A stretch of 9,633 bases of DNA from an uncultured Pseudomonadota bacterium (GTDB lineage Bacteria > Bdellovibrionota_B > Oligoflexia > Oligoflexales > Bog-1112), in assembly GCA_937896265.1 (NCBI GenBank), contig CALBMD010000372.1:1-9633 (forward strand). Direction: 5' to 3'. Positions 1-6,059 of the stretch are shown in pieces. Below the pieces are notes generated by a model. It was not told where the DNA came from. It saw only the letters and a program-made list of their open reading frames with translations, and ran no database searches. The translations under genes and the position numbers were made by a program. Numbering within the stretch: the stretch's first letter is position 1; each line of letters starts with the position of its first letter.

Positions 1-803
1 ATGTCTCTTTATTAAAAAGCCATATCATAAAAGCTAAATCGTTGACAAATGGCAGCCTGGCAGTCAATGTGCCCCTTCTTTATAAAGGCGCCCAAGAACA
101 AATCGAGGCAGCGCTTGAGCTTGGCATCACTAAATTTATTACCTCAGCCGGCAGCCCTAAGAGCTTTACCTCCTTCTTAAAAAAAGCACATTGCACCGTC
201 GGTCATGTCGTCTCTTCACCTATCTTGGCGCAAAAATGCGAGGATGCTGGCGTTGATTTTATCATTGCTGAAGGTTTTGAAGCAGGAGGACATAATGGTC
301 GCGAGGAAATCACAACTTTGGCGCTTATTCCGCAAGTCTGCGCCAAAGTAAAGATTCCAGTGGTAGCTGCTGGCGGTATTGGCAATGGACAGGCTATTGC
401 TGCTGTTATTGCCTTAGGCGCTATGGGCGCACAGCTTGGTACTCGTTTTGTCTGCGCCAAAGAATCTTCAGCCCATGAGGCTTTCAAACAGGCTATCCTT
501 GCCGCTGATGCTGGGGCTACAAGGTTATGTATGAAGAAGCTTGTACCAGTACGGCTTTTGAAAAATAAATTCTTTGAAGAAATCGATGCACTTGAGCAAA
601 CTTGCGCCGCAGCAGAAACGCTAGCTACCCACCTGGGTAAGTTCCGCGCCAAGCGCGGGATGCTGTTAGGAGAGCTTGCCGAAGGAGAGCTTGAGATTGG
701 TCAAATATCAGGACTTATCGCAGATATTTTGCCAGTTAGCGACATTGTCCAGCGACTTATAGCTGAGTACAACGAGACTATCCAAAAATTTCTTTCTTTT
801 TAG
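1..803 (+). CDS. FabK / nitronate monooxygenase-family FMN oxidoreductase (5'-partial)
   Basis: A TIM-barrel flavoenzyme of the 2-nitropropane dioxygenase/FabK group, which covers nitronate monooxygenases and the FMN- and NAD(P)H-dependent enoyl-ACP reductase II of fatty acid synthesis. The reading frame is open from the first full codon at base 3, giving 266 visible residues. The family is usually 310-330 residues, so roughly 50 N-terminal residues lie outside the window. The TTG at 42 sits in the conserved stretch that reads NVPLL and is not a plausible start. Diagnostic motifs are EGFEAGGHNG, whose histidine codon at 291-293 is the family's catalytic or flavin-contacting His, then VVAAGGIGNG and LGTRFVCAKESSAH, typical of the FMN phosphate site. 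The AKES.AH and late GQISGLI motifs look closer to FabK than to classical nitronate monooxygenase, but the reaction cannot be settled here. No strong terminator follows the stop. Confidence 0.88.
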   Translation, partial: VSLLKSHIIKAKSLTNGSLAVNVPLLYKGAQEQIEAALELGITKFITSAGSPKSFTSFLKKAHCTVGHVVSSPILAQKCEDAGVDFIIAEGFEAGGHNGREEITTLALIPQVCAKVKIPVVAAGGIGNGQAIAAVIALGAMGAQLGTRFVCAKESSAHEAFKQAILAADAGATRLCMKKLVPVRLLKNKFFEEIDALEQTCAAAETLATHLGKFRAKRGMLLGELAEGELEIGQISGLIADILPVSDIVQRLIAEYNETIQKFLSF

Positions 804-1055
804 CCAGCGGATTTATAGACAAAAAGATTTAGACTTGCCAATCTATTAATTTTAATTCGGTTATTTTACTAGCCAAATTTTATCTGACGCCAATATTTGC
901 TTGGTGCCTCCTCAAAATTTCTACAAAAAAGAAGCCTTCATTTAGCCAATCGCTTAATGTTTGAAATAAAGAATAATTTAAGACATTTTTATTATCTTCT
1001 ATAAATTTTATATGAAAAAAATCGAACTCAATTTTTAAAATATTCAAGTTTTGTT

Positions 1056-1082
1056 TTAAGTTTTTACCAAGCAAAACGATTA
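1056..1082 (+). promoter_or_regulatory. Sigma-28 (FliA)-type flagellin promoter
   Basis: TTAAGTTT (1056-1063), an 11-nt spacer, then AACGATTA (1075-1082). The enterobacterial FliA consensus is TAAAGTTT, 11 nt, GCCGATAA. The -35 matches at 7 of 8 positions, the -10 at 5 of 8 including the CGAT core, and the spacing is exact. It points at the flagellin gene, with an expected transcript start near 1089 and a leader of about 55 nt. Late flagellar genes, flagellins above all, are the classic sigma-28 targets. The element is seen directly; its use by FliA is inferred. Confidence 0.65.
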
Positions 1083-1099
1083 AGAATGCATAAATTAAC

Positions 1100-1114
1100 T
1101 TGGTTTCAAACCAA
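1100..1114 (+). repeat. 15-nt perfect palindrome in flagellin leader
   Basis: TTGGTTT, one central C, AAACCAA. As DNA it could be an operator placed about 10-25 nt downstream of the predicted transcript start. As RNA it would form a 6-bp hairpin with a 3-nt loop near the 5' end of the flagellin mRNA. No function can be assigned from sequence alone. Confidence 0.5.
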
Positions 1115-1129
1115 CTCATCTAATACTCA

Positions 1130-1135
1130 GGGAGG
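1130..1135 (+). promoter_or_regulatory. Flagellin ribosome binding site
   Basis: GGGAGG with an 8-nt gap to the ATG at 1144, inside AGGGAGGA. It is one of the strongest Shine-Dalgarno sequences in the window, as expected for a very highly translated structural protein. The overlapping GGA motifs could also suit a CsrA-type translational repressor, which is speculation. Confidence 0.75.
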
Positions 1136-1143
1136 ATTGTATT

Positions 1144-2022
1144 ATGGGCCTAAGAATTAGGACAAACGTTCAGAGTTTGGTCGCGCAAAGGCATTTAACT
1201 AATAACACTGATGAATTAAGCGGCAGCTTAGAGAAGCTTTCTTCGGGTTATCGCATCAATCGTTCAAAGGACGATGCTGCAGGCCTTGCTGTCTCAGAAA
1301 ATATGCGCGGTAAGGTTGCTGGTTTGAACCAAGCGCGAAAAAATGCCAATGATGCTGTATCGATGATGCAAGTGGCAGAAGGTGCAATGAATGAAATGAG
1401 CAACATGCTTATCCGTATGCGCGAACTTACTGTCCAGTCGGCCACAGACACTCTTAGCGATCGCGACCGCGGCTATCTTAACAAAGAATATACCCAGCTT
1501 GTCAATGAACTTGATCGTATTGCTGCTACTGCCGAATTCAATGACAATAAGTTTTTCTCAGTCGGTGATAAAACTGAGTATGTGATCCAAGTGGGACCAA
1601 ATCACACAACAGATGAAACAAATGAAAATACTATTTCTATTGATCTTCAGGGATTAAAATTCACTTCTGCCGATCTAGGTCTTGGCAAAGAATCCGAAAT
1701 TGGCCCAGCAAGCGCAGATGATACAGGCCCTACTCGTGATGAAATTGCTGCTAAACTTGGCACCATTGATAGCGCTTTAAGCCGCGTCGCTAGAGAACGT
1801 TCAACTGTTGGCTCTATCCAGTCACGCCTTGGCTCAACAATCAATAACTTGTCTATTTCAATGGAGAACTTAAATACTGCCAAAAGCCGCATCAAAGATG
1901 TCGATGTCGCTGAAGAAACAGCAACTATGGCAAAAGCTCGTATTTTGGTGCAATCCAACCTTTCAGTGCTTTCACAAGCAAACCAAATGCCTGATATGGC
2001 TCTGTCTTTGCTTCGTAGCTAA
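1144..2022 (+). CDS. Flagellin (flagellar filament protein)
   Basis: The 292-residue filament subunit, exported unfolded through the flagellar type III apparatus and polymerised at the filament tip. The N-terminal D0/D1 helices are clear at residues 1-138 (MGLRI start, LSSGYRIN at 32-39, KDDAAGLAVSENMRGK at 42-57, MRELTVQSA at 92-100). The C-terminal D1/D0 helix runs from about 198 to 292 (ALSRVARERSTVGSIQSRL, then SRIKDVDVAEET and the terminal ALSLLRS). The central variable part is only about 60 residues, so there is no large D2/D3 surface domain. The MRELTVQ segment matches the TLR5-recognised D1 stretch of other flagellins, though recognition is inference. ATG at 1144 is fixed by the ribosome site and the conserved N-terminus. 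It is preceded by a sigma-28-like promoter and followed by hairpins, so it is probably monocistronic. Organisms of this type often carry several flagellins, and fliC numbering cannot be assigned. Confidence 0.97.
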   Translation: MGLRIRTNVQSLVAQRHLTNNTDELSGSLEKLSSGYRINRSKDDAAGLAVSENMRGKVAGLNQARKNANDAVSMMQVAEGAMNEMSNMLIRMRELTVQSATDTLSDRDRGYLNKEYTQLVNELDRIAATAEFNDNKFFSVGDKTEYVIQVGPNHTTDETNENTISIDLQGLKFTSADLGLGKESEIGPASADDTGPTRDEIAAKLGTIDSALSRVARERSTVGSIQSRLGSTINNLSISMENLNTAKSRIKDVDVAEETATMAKARILVQSNLSVLSQANQMPDMALSLLRS

Positions 2023-2038
2023 TTTAAGCAAGGGATCA

Positions 2039-2063
2039 GGGGAGAAGCTTGACGCTTCCTCCC
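2039..2063 (+). other. Hairpin just after flagellin stop
   Basis: GGGGAGAAGC (2039-2048) pairs with GCTTCCTCCC (2054-2063) across a 5-nt loop, TTGAC. That is ten positions with one A/C mismatch and one G-T pair. No T-tract follows, so it is not a complete intrinsic terminator. It may protect the 3' end of the flagellin mRNA or be part of a two-hairpin structure with 2093-2125. Confidence 0.5.
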
Positions 2064-2092
2064 AAAATTCTAGCAACAACAAGGATGAGGGT

Positions 2093-2138
2093 TTGGGAGA
2101 AAACTGCGCAGCTAGTTTCTCCCAAGAAGGCTTTTTTT
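2093..2138 (+). terminator. Probable intrinsic terminator of flagellin
   Basis: The arm at 2093-2105 (TTGGGAGAAAACT) pairs with 2114-2125 (AGTTTCTCCCAA) over 12 bp with one bulged A and an 8-nt loop. Seven T residues follow at 2132-2138. The T-run starts 6 nt after the stem, slightly further than ideal. It sits about 70 nt after the flagellin stop and upstream of a separate promoter, consistent with ending the flagellin transcript. Confidence 0.6.
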
Positions 2139-2175
2139 GGCATGTATGCCCTGCCTGCCTGCTTGCTGCTGTTCA

Positions 2176-2204
2176 TTGATAAATAGATCACAGGCTGCTA
2201 TATT
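2176..2204 (+). promoter_or_regulatory. Sigma-70-type promoter for the flavoprotein gene
   Basis: TTGATA (2176-2181), a 17-nt spacer and TATATT (2199-2204). Hexamer quality and spacing are near ideal for a housekeeping promoter. The expected transcript start is near 2211, about 23 nt before the ATG at 2234. It lies just after the flagellin terminator, so the next gene is probably expressed independently of flagellar control. Confidence 0.65.
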
Positions 2205-2233
2205 AGTCCTTTTAGACAAAGGATTCAAAGGCT

Positions 2234-3004
2234 ATGGAAAGAGCTCAGACGCCAGCTAGACGGATTAAACGCGGTTGGATGAACCTTTTAGTAACCCGTA
2301 TTATTCAAGAAACATCAGACTGCCGCACCCTTATTTTTGTCGATAACGAAGAGCAAAATTGCCCTTTTGATTACATAGCTGGCCAGTATTTAACCTTTCG
2401 CTTCGACGATTTAAGCGCTAAACCAGTAGTGCGCTCCTACACGATGTCTAGCTCTCCGAACCAAGAAAATTTCATAGCGGTAACGGTAAAAGAGGTCGAA
2501 AACGGCTTTATCTCAAAACACCTCTGCCGTGACGTAAAACCTGGCGATATTCTGCGAGCCAGAGGGCCTATTGGCAAGTTTACTTATTTTCCTCAGACCG
2601 ACCCAAAACATCTGGTGATGATCGGCGCAGGGAGCGGAGTCACGCCGTTTTTAAGCATGCTTAGGCAGTTCTCTCCTCATTTAGGAAAGATGGGTTATCC
2701 GGATAAAATGACCCTGCTTGCAAGCTTTCGCAGCAGCCAAGATATCATCTGCAGCCAAGAGCTAAAAAGCTACGAGAAGCATCCTAACATTAAGATCGAA
2801 CAAACACTCTCAAGAGAAAAAACACAGGGATTTAGGCACGGGCGTATTAGCGGTACCATGCTTGCTGAGGTTATTGCTAATGATTTTCATGGTAAAGTGT
2901 TTCTTACCTGTGGGCCTGTGGCTATGATGGACGAGATCACTCAAAAAGTTCTATCCCACGCGGTTGATCCAACTTTTATGCGCATGGAATCTTTTGCTGA
3001 ATGA
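2234..3004 (+). CDS. Ferredoxin-NADP reductase-type flavoprotein (no Fe-S domain)
   Basis: A 256-residue oxidoreductase of the FNR superfamily, moving electrons between NAD(P)H and a one-electron partner via a flavin. The FAD-binding beta-barrel spans about residues 16-120, with the RxY(S/T) motif RSYT at 67-70. The nucleotide-binding lobe follows, with GAGSGVTP at 131-138 and the NAD(P)-site motif TCGPVAMMD at 225-233. The layout resembles the reductase halves of PaaE, Hcr and phenol hydroxylase reductases. Those carry a 2Fe-2S ferredoxin domain after this point, whereas this protein stops at SFAE. It therefore probably works with a separate ferredoxin, flavodoxin or other acceptor. ATG 2234 has AAAGGA about 10 nt upstream. 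An internal ATG at 2279 (residue 16) is the main alternative start and would begin exactly at the barrel. The physiological partner cannot be read from the context. Confidence 0.87.
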   Translation: MERAQTPARRIKRGWMNLLVTRIIQETSDCRTLIFVDNEEQNCPFDYIAGQYLTFRFDDLSAKPVVRSYTMSSSPNQENFIAVTVKEVENGFISKHLCRDVKPGDILRARGPIGKFTYFPQTDPKHLVMIGAGSGVTPFLSMLRQFSPHLGKMGYPDKMTLLASFRSSQDIICSQELKSYEKHPNIKIEQTLSREKTQGFRHGRISGTMLAEVIANDFHGKVFLTCGPVAMMDEITQKVLSHAVDPTFMRMESFAE

Positions 3005-3011
3005 TAAATCC

Positions 3012-3031
3012 CGGATCCGAATTTCTAGTTG
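3012..3031 (+). repeat. 20-nt dispersed repeat, copy 1
   Basis: CGGATCCGAATTTCTAGTTG begins 7 nt after the flavoprotein stop and is identical to 9534-9553. Similarity continues weakly (GTGC.GC at the next positions), then is lost. This copy lacks the matching right arm found at 9582-9605. Instead a short GTGCT/AGCAC stem-loop lies at 3033-3051. It looks like a degraded or half copy of the palindromic element near the right edge. Confidence 0.75.
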
Positions 3032-3065
3032 TGTGCTGCAACGCGAAGCACTTTAAGATAAGATC

Positions 3066-3095
3066 AGGGAGAATCACCAAAAACCCTCTTTTTTT
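3066..3095 (+). terminator. Weak candidate terminator before the MFS gene
   Basis: AGGG (3066-3069) can pair with CCCT (3084-3087), followed almost directly by seven T residues (3089-3095). The T-run is good, but the stem is only 4 bp with a 14-nt loop, so termination would be inefficient at best. It falls between the flavoprotein stop and the transporter start. Confidence 0.25.
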
Positions 3096-3114
3096 GCGCT
3101 AAACAAGGTAAAGG

Positions 3115-4344
3115 ATGGTAGATAAAAACCAGTTTCAATTTATTTTTTTAGTTACTCTTTTATCCTCTATTAGTCTTTTTTCAACAGATATTTTCTTACC
3201 TGCTCTACCGCAAATGGCTGAATTTTTCCAGTGCAGCCACGCTCAAATCCAAATGAGTTTTTCTATCTCTCTCATAGGTATTGCCGCCTGTCATTTGCTA
3301 ACTGGCCTCCTTGCCGACCGCTTTGGCCGTAAAAAAGTTCTTCTTTTCGGCATGATCCTTTTTACCACCGCTTCCATTCTTTGTGCACTTGCCCAAACCA
3401 TTCAGCAATTTGTGCTCTTTCGTCTATTGCAGGCTATCGGGGGAGGATCAGGCTCTGTCATCAGCCGAACACTGATTGTTGATCGCTATGATCGTAAAGA
3501 GGCTGTCAAAATTTTTTCTACTATCTTTCCAATCGCTAGCATCGGTGGCGCCATCGCCCCCTTTATTGGCGGCTATATGACTTATTTTTGGACTTGGCAG
3601 GTGACATTTATTTTTATTGCTATTGTTGGCGTTGGTATCCTTACTTCAGTCATCATTCTGGAGAACAAAGAAGCGCTTTCTCCTTCTTCTACTCCTATAG
3701 AACCGCTAAGCAGCCAATTAGCAGGCAAAAAGCATCTTGAGGTGGTTACAAATCTTGAATTCATCGCGCATGTGTGCATCATTGCAGCTTGCTTTAGCGC
3801 CTTTCGCAGTTATATCGTTGAGTCTCCTTTTGTCTTCACCGCCCAAGGGTTTGATGTTCAAGAGATTGGCCGCTTCTATATGCTTCCTTCAGTTAGCTAT
3901 ATTATTGGCAACCTACTAGCCAAGCGCCTCATTCAAAACCAAATGCCAAATCAACTTCTTCGCACAGGCATGATCTTGTTTGTTTTTGGAGCTGCTTGCT
4001 TGCTTGTTGTTACCTACATCTTTCCCTTTAGTCCGTATGCGTTAATCATAGCGATGTCCATGCTGATCTTTGGCAATGGCCTGCTTTTTCCAACAGCATC
4101 GGCAGGGGCAATGACGGCTGTCCCAAAAAAACATGCAGGTATTGCCTCCGGCTTTCTAGGAGCTTCTGGCTTTATTGCGTCTGCTTTGGCTATTTCTTGG
4201 GTAGGAGACTTTTGCCAAGGCGATGCTCAAAAGCTAGCTTTTTTCATTGCTGTCCCAGTGGTTTTTGGTCTTATCAGCTACCTAACTCTTGCGAGTCACT
4301 CGCGGCATTGCGAAACGACAGCTGGCTGCCACATTTTAAAGTAA
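3115..4344 (+). CDS. Bcr/CflA-type MFS multidrug efflux transporter
   Basis: A 409-residue inner-membrane proton antiporter of the major facilitator superfamily, drug-resistance transporter Bcr/CflA subgroup. Members export small toxic compounds such as bicyclomycin, sulfonamides or chloramphenicol; the substrate here is unknown. About twelve hydrophobic helices are visible. TM1 (8-28) carries the subgroup's DIFLPALPQM signature with Asp25. Motif A, GLLADRFGRKK, lies at 64-74. Arg103 follows in LFRLLQAIGGG. The antiporter motif C region is GGAIAPFIGG at 144-153. The central cytoplasmic loop spans about 184-212. Length is normal for the family (about 400). ATG 3115 has CAAGG 6 nt upstream. The last residues (SHSRHCETTAGCHILK) are an unusual polar tail encoded by locally palindromic DNA. 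The next gene follows 46 nt later on the same strand and could be cotranscribed. Confidence 0.93.
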   Translation: MVDKNQFQFIFLVTLLSSISLFSTDIFLPALPQMAEFFQCSHAQIQMSFSISLIGIAACHLLTGLLADRFGRKKVLLFGMILFTTASILCALAQTIQQFVLFRLLQAIGGGSGSVISRTLIVDRYDRKEAVKIFSTIFPIASIGGAIAPFIGGYMTYFWTWQVTFIFIAIVGVGILTSVIILENKEALSPSSTPIEPLSSQLAGKKHLEVVTNLEFIAHVCIIAACFSAFRSYIVESPFVFTAQGFDVQEIGRFYMLPSVSYIIGNLLAKRLIQNQMPNQLLRTGMILFVFGAACLLVVTYIFPFSPYALIIAMSMLIFGNGLLFPTASAGAMTAVPKKHAGIASGFLGASGFIASALAISWVGDFCQGDAQKLAFFIAVPVVFGLISYLTLASHSRHCETTAGCHILK

Positions 4345-4390
4345 CAAGGTTTTCGTGTTTAGCTAAGCTAGGTTTATAAAGGAGAAATCT

Positions 4391-6007
4391 ATGAACAAAA
4401 AACTATGTTTTCTTTTTCTGCTCGTGAACCTAATGAACTGCAAGACAACAGACAAAGACAAGCATGAATCTCCCAAAAGCATTGAAGAGGCTGAGGTTTT
4501 AAGCAGTTGCCAAGGCTCTTACTTGCCTAAATCTATTGGCAAAGTCGATCCTAAGATAGCTGATAAGATCCAAAATTTGGCAGCTATGCTTCCCCCACCA
4601 CTGCAGAAAGCTTTGCAAACGATCCAACTTGAATTCAAAGCGTCACAAAATCTTGCCAAAGATTGCCAAATAGCAAATATAGTAAGCGATGATTTTACCC
4701 TAAGCAGTTGTTGGTTAGAAATAGCTCCCCAAAAAGCAACTGATTCAGCAAAAGCTATTATCTTCATAGACCAAAACTCTAAGGAAAATCTTGACAGGGA
4801 TCTTCTTAACATAGTGGCCCAAATCCATTTTACTTTCATTTTAGAACCAGAAAAAAATGGCGCTTTAGAGGGTGATACGGAAGAAAAGCTTATTCAGCTT
4901 AATACTAAATTCAACAGTGAAAATAAAAGCTCCTATTCCCCAACTTTTGCATATGATCTCTTTGCCCAAGTATTTACTGAATACTTCTGCAGAGCCAGTA
5001 CCCGCGATGAGCTAAAAGCTTCTCTGCCTGCCACAACCTTAGCTTTTGAAGCGCTTATCGCCTCTTTAACACCCTCATCAGCACAAACAGCTGCCTTGAT
5101 TTTTCCAGCAAAACACACCCCGAAACCAGATCCTGAAGTGAACCTTTTGCCATCTAAATTGCAGATAGGTGTTATCGATGAAACAATTCGAAAACAAGCA
5201 ACAGTCACTAGAAGTAAACCGCTGCCCTTCAAAAAAATACTGATAGGAGCACCTAAGCTCATTAGGTCAAAAAATCCTTATGTAGTTGATATAAATTCAA
5301 GCATTGCTAACCGGGATAGTGCAGGAAGCCTTGGGCAAAAAAACCCTATCAACATAGTGATTCACGGTAGCTTTTCCGGACGCTCTTCATTTACTGGCGA
5401 GCGCTTTCATCCTGATAGCGAGCTTTGCAAAAAAATTGCCAGGCACTATGGCGGTGAAACAGTTGCTTTTCGCTGGACTGGAGAAGTCTCTGACGAAGCC
5501 AGAGAACAAGCATCTAAGGCACTTGGAGAGTACCTAACTGACCTAAATAAAGCCGGATACCAAATTAATATTGTTGCCCATTCGCATGGCGCCAATATCG
5601 CAGCAAAGGCCATAAACGATAGCCAGATTCAAATTGGCGAGTTTGCTTCTTTTGGCCGCCCACCACGGGCTGACTATCAAACTCCTTATAATCAAATCAC
5701 ATCGCATACGGTAGTTGCTGGTAAGTTTGATTTTGTAGCCTTATTAGGTGGGCTAGGCTGGCGACGGGGTAACTTTCATGCCAACGACAAAAAAGATGCT
5801 AATACCAAAGCTTTTGCTTTTACAACTACCCACTCTGGCACCCGTAGACGCATCATAGAAACTTTGGAAAAAAGCCACATGATCCGCAGTGAGCAAATCA
5901 AATACACTAAACCAACATTTTGTATGACGCTATGCCATACTATGCTGGGAATAGCCATTCTCTCTGCAGGTGCTGGCGCAATACAACAGGGAGAAAAAAA
6001 TGACTAA
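4391..6007 (+). CDS. Predicted lipoprotein with C-terminal alpha/beta-hydrolase
   Basis: A 538-residue exported protein with no family name I can give. The start has the form of a lipoprotein signal: MNKK, a hydrophobic run, then NLMNC with Cys17 as the likely lipidated residue. Asn before the Cys is atypical. Residues 18-270 are unrecognised and hold four cysteines (40, 92, 107, 200) that could form disulfides outside the cytoplasm. Residues 318-490 look like a serine hydrolase: NIVIHGSF at 321-328 (strand and HG oxyanion motif), then INIVAHSHGAN at 392-402 with Ser398 as nucleophile in a GxSxG-like elbow whose first Gly is Ala. Asp447 and His463 or His481 are candidate triad partners. This suggests a lipase or esterase, with substrate unknown. 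Residues 509-531 form a hydrophobic stretch near the C-terminus. AAAGGAG ends 6 nt before ATG 4391, which supports the start. Confidence 0.8.
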   Translation: MNKKLCFLFLLVNLMNCKTTDKDKHESPKSIEEAEVLSSCQGSYLPKSIGKVDPKIADKIQNLAAMLPPPLQKALQTIQLEFKASQNLAKDCQIANIVSDDFTLSSCWLEIAPQKATDSAKAIIFIDQNSKENLDRDLLNIVAQIHFTFILEPEKNGALEGDTEEKLIQLNTKFNSENKSSYSPTFAYDLFAQVFTEYFCRASTRDELKASLPATTLAFEALIASLTPSSAQTAALIFPAKHTPKPDPEVNLLPSKLQIGVIDETIRKQATVTRSKPLPFKKILIGAPKLIRSKNPYVVDINSSIANRDSAGSLGQKNPINIVIHGSFSGRSSFTGERFHPDSELCKKIARHYGGETVAFRWTGEVSDEAREQASKALGEYLTDLNKAGYQINIVAHSHGANIAAKAINDSQIQIGEFASFGRPPRADYQTPYNQITSHTVVAGKFDFVALLGGLGWRRGNFHANDKKDANTKAFAFTTTHSGTRRRIIETLEKSHMIRSEQIKYTKPTFCMTLCHTMLGIAILSAGAGAIQQGEKND

Positions 6008-6059
6008 ATTTATCTCTTTGGAGCGGGTACCTAAAGCCATCCCTAGCTAAGAGATTTAG
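6004..6059. terminator. Possible weak bidirectional terminator between convergent genes
   Basis: CTAAATTTATCTCTT (6004-6018) and AAGAGATTTAG (6049-6059) form an imperfect inverted repeat of 11 bp with a 4-nt bulge. It spans the stops of the lipoprotein gene and of uxs, which converge with only 35 nt between them. There is no clean T-run directly after the stem on either strand, so a terminator role is tentative. Confidence 0.25.

Larger units (their letters stand above)
804..1143. other. AT-rich intergenic region and flagellin leader
   Basis: A 340-nt gap between the flavoenzyme stop and the flagellin start, clearly more AT-rich than the flanking genes. The right third holds the flagellin promoter, a short perfect palindrome and the ribosome binding site, each listed separately. 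The left two thirds show no convincing RNA gene, terminator or protein gene. A 79-codon minus-strand frame (880-1119) exists, but it has no ribosome site, has a composition typical of AT-rich noncoding DNA, and would overlap the flagellin promoter. Confidence 0.6.

Noticed and set aside
42..44. TTG at 42 as start of the FabK-like gene
   Set aside because: The frame stays open upstream to the window edge and the preceding residues fit the family; the conserved N-terminal strand would be missing.
880..1119. 79-codon minus-strand frame in the gap before flagellin
   Set aside because: AT-rich low-complexity composition, no Shine-Dalgarno before its ATG, no recognisable domain, and it overlaps the likely flagellin promoter and leader.
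1898..2179. 93-codon plus-strand frame overlapping the flagellin 3' end
   Set aside because: Runs in another frame through the conserved flagellin C-terminus and across the terminator hairpins; its sequence is Cys/Trp-rich and without family resemblance.
3029..3057. Sigma-70 promoter for the MFS gene (TTGTGT, 17 nt, TTTAAG)
   Set aside because: Both hexamers are poor matches, and the candidate lies partly inside the dispersed repeat; not strong enough to list.
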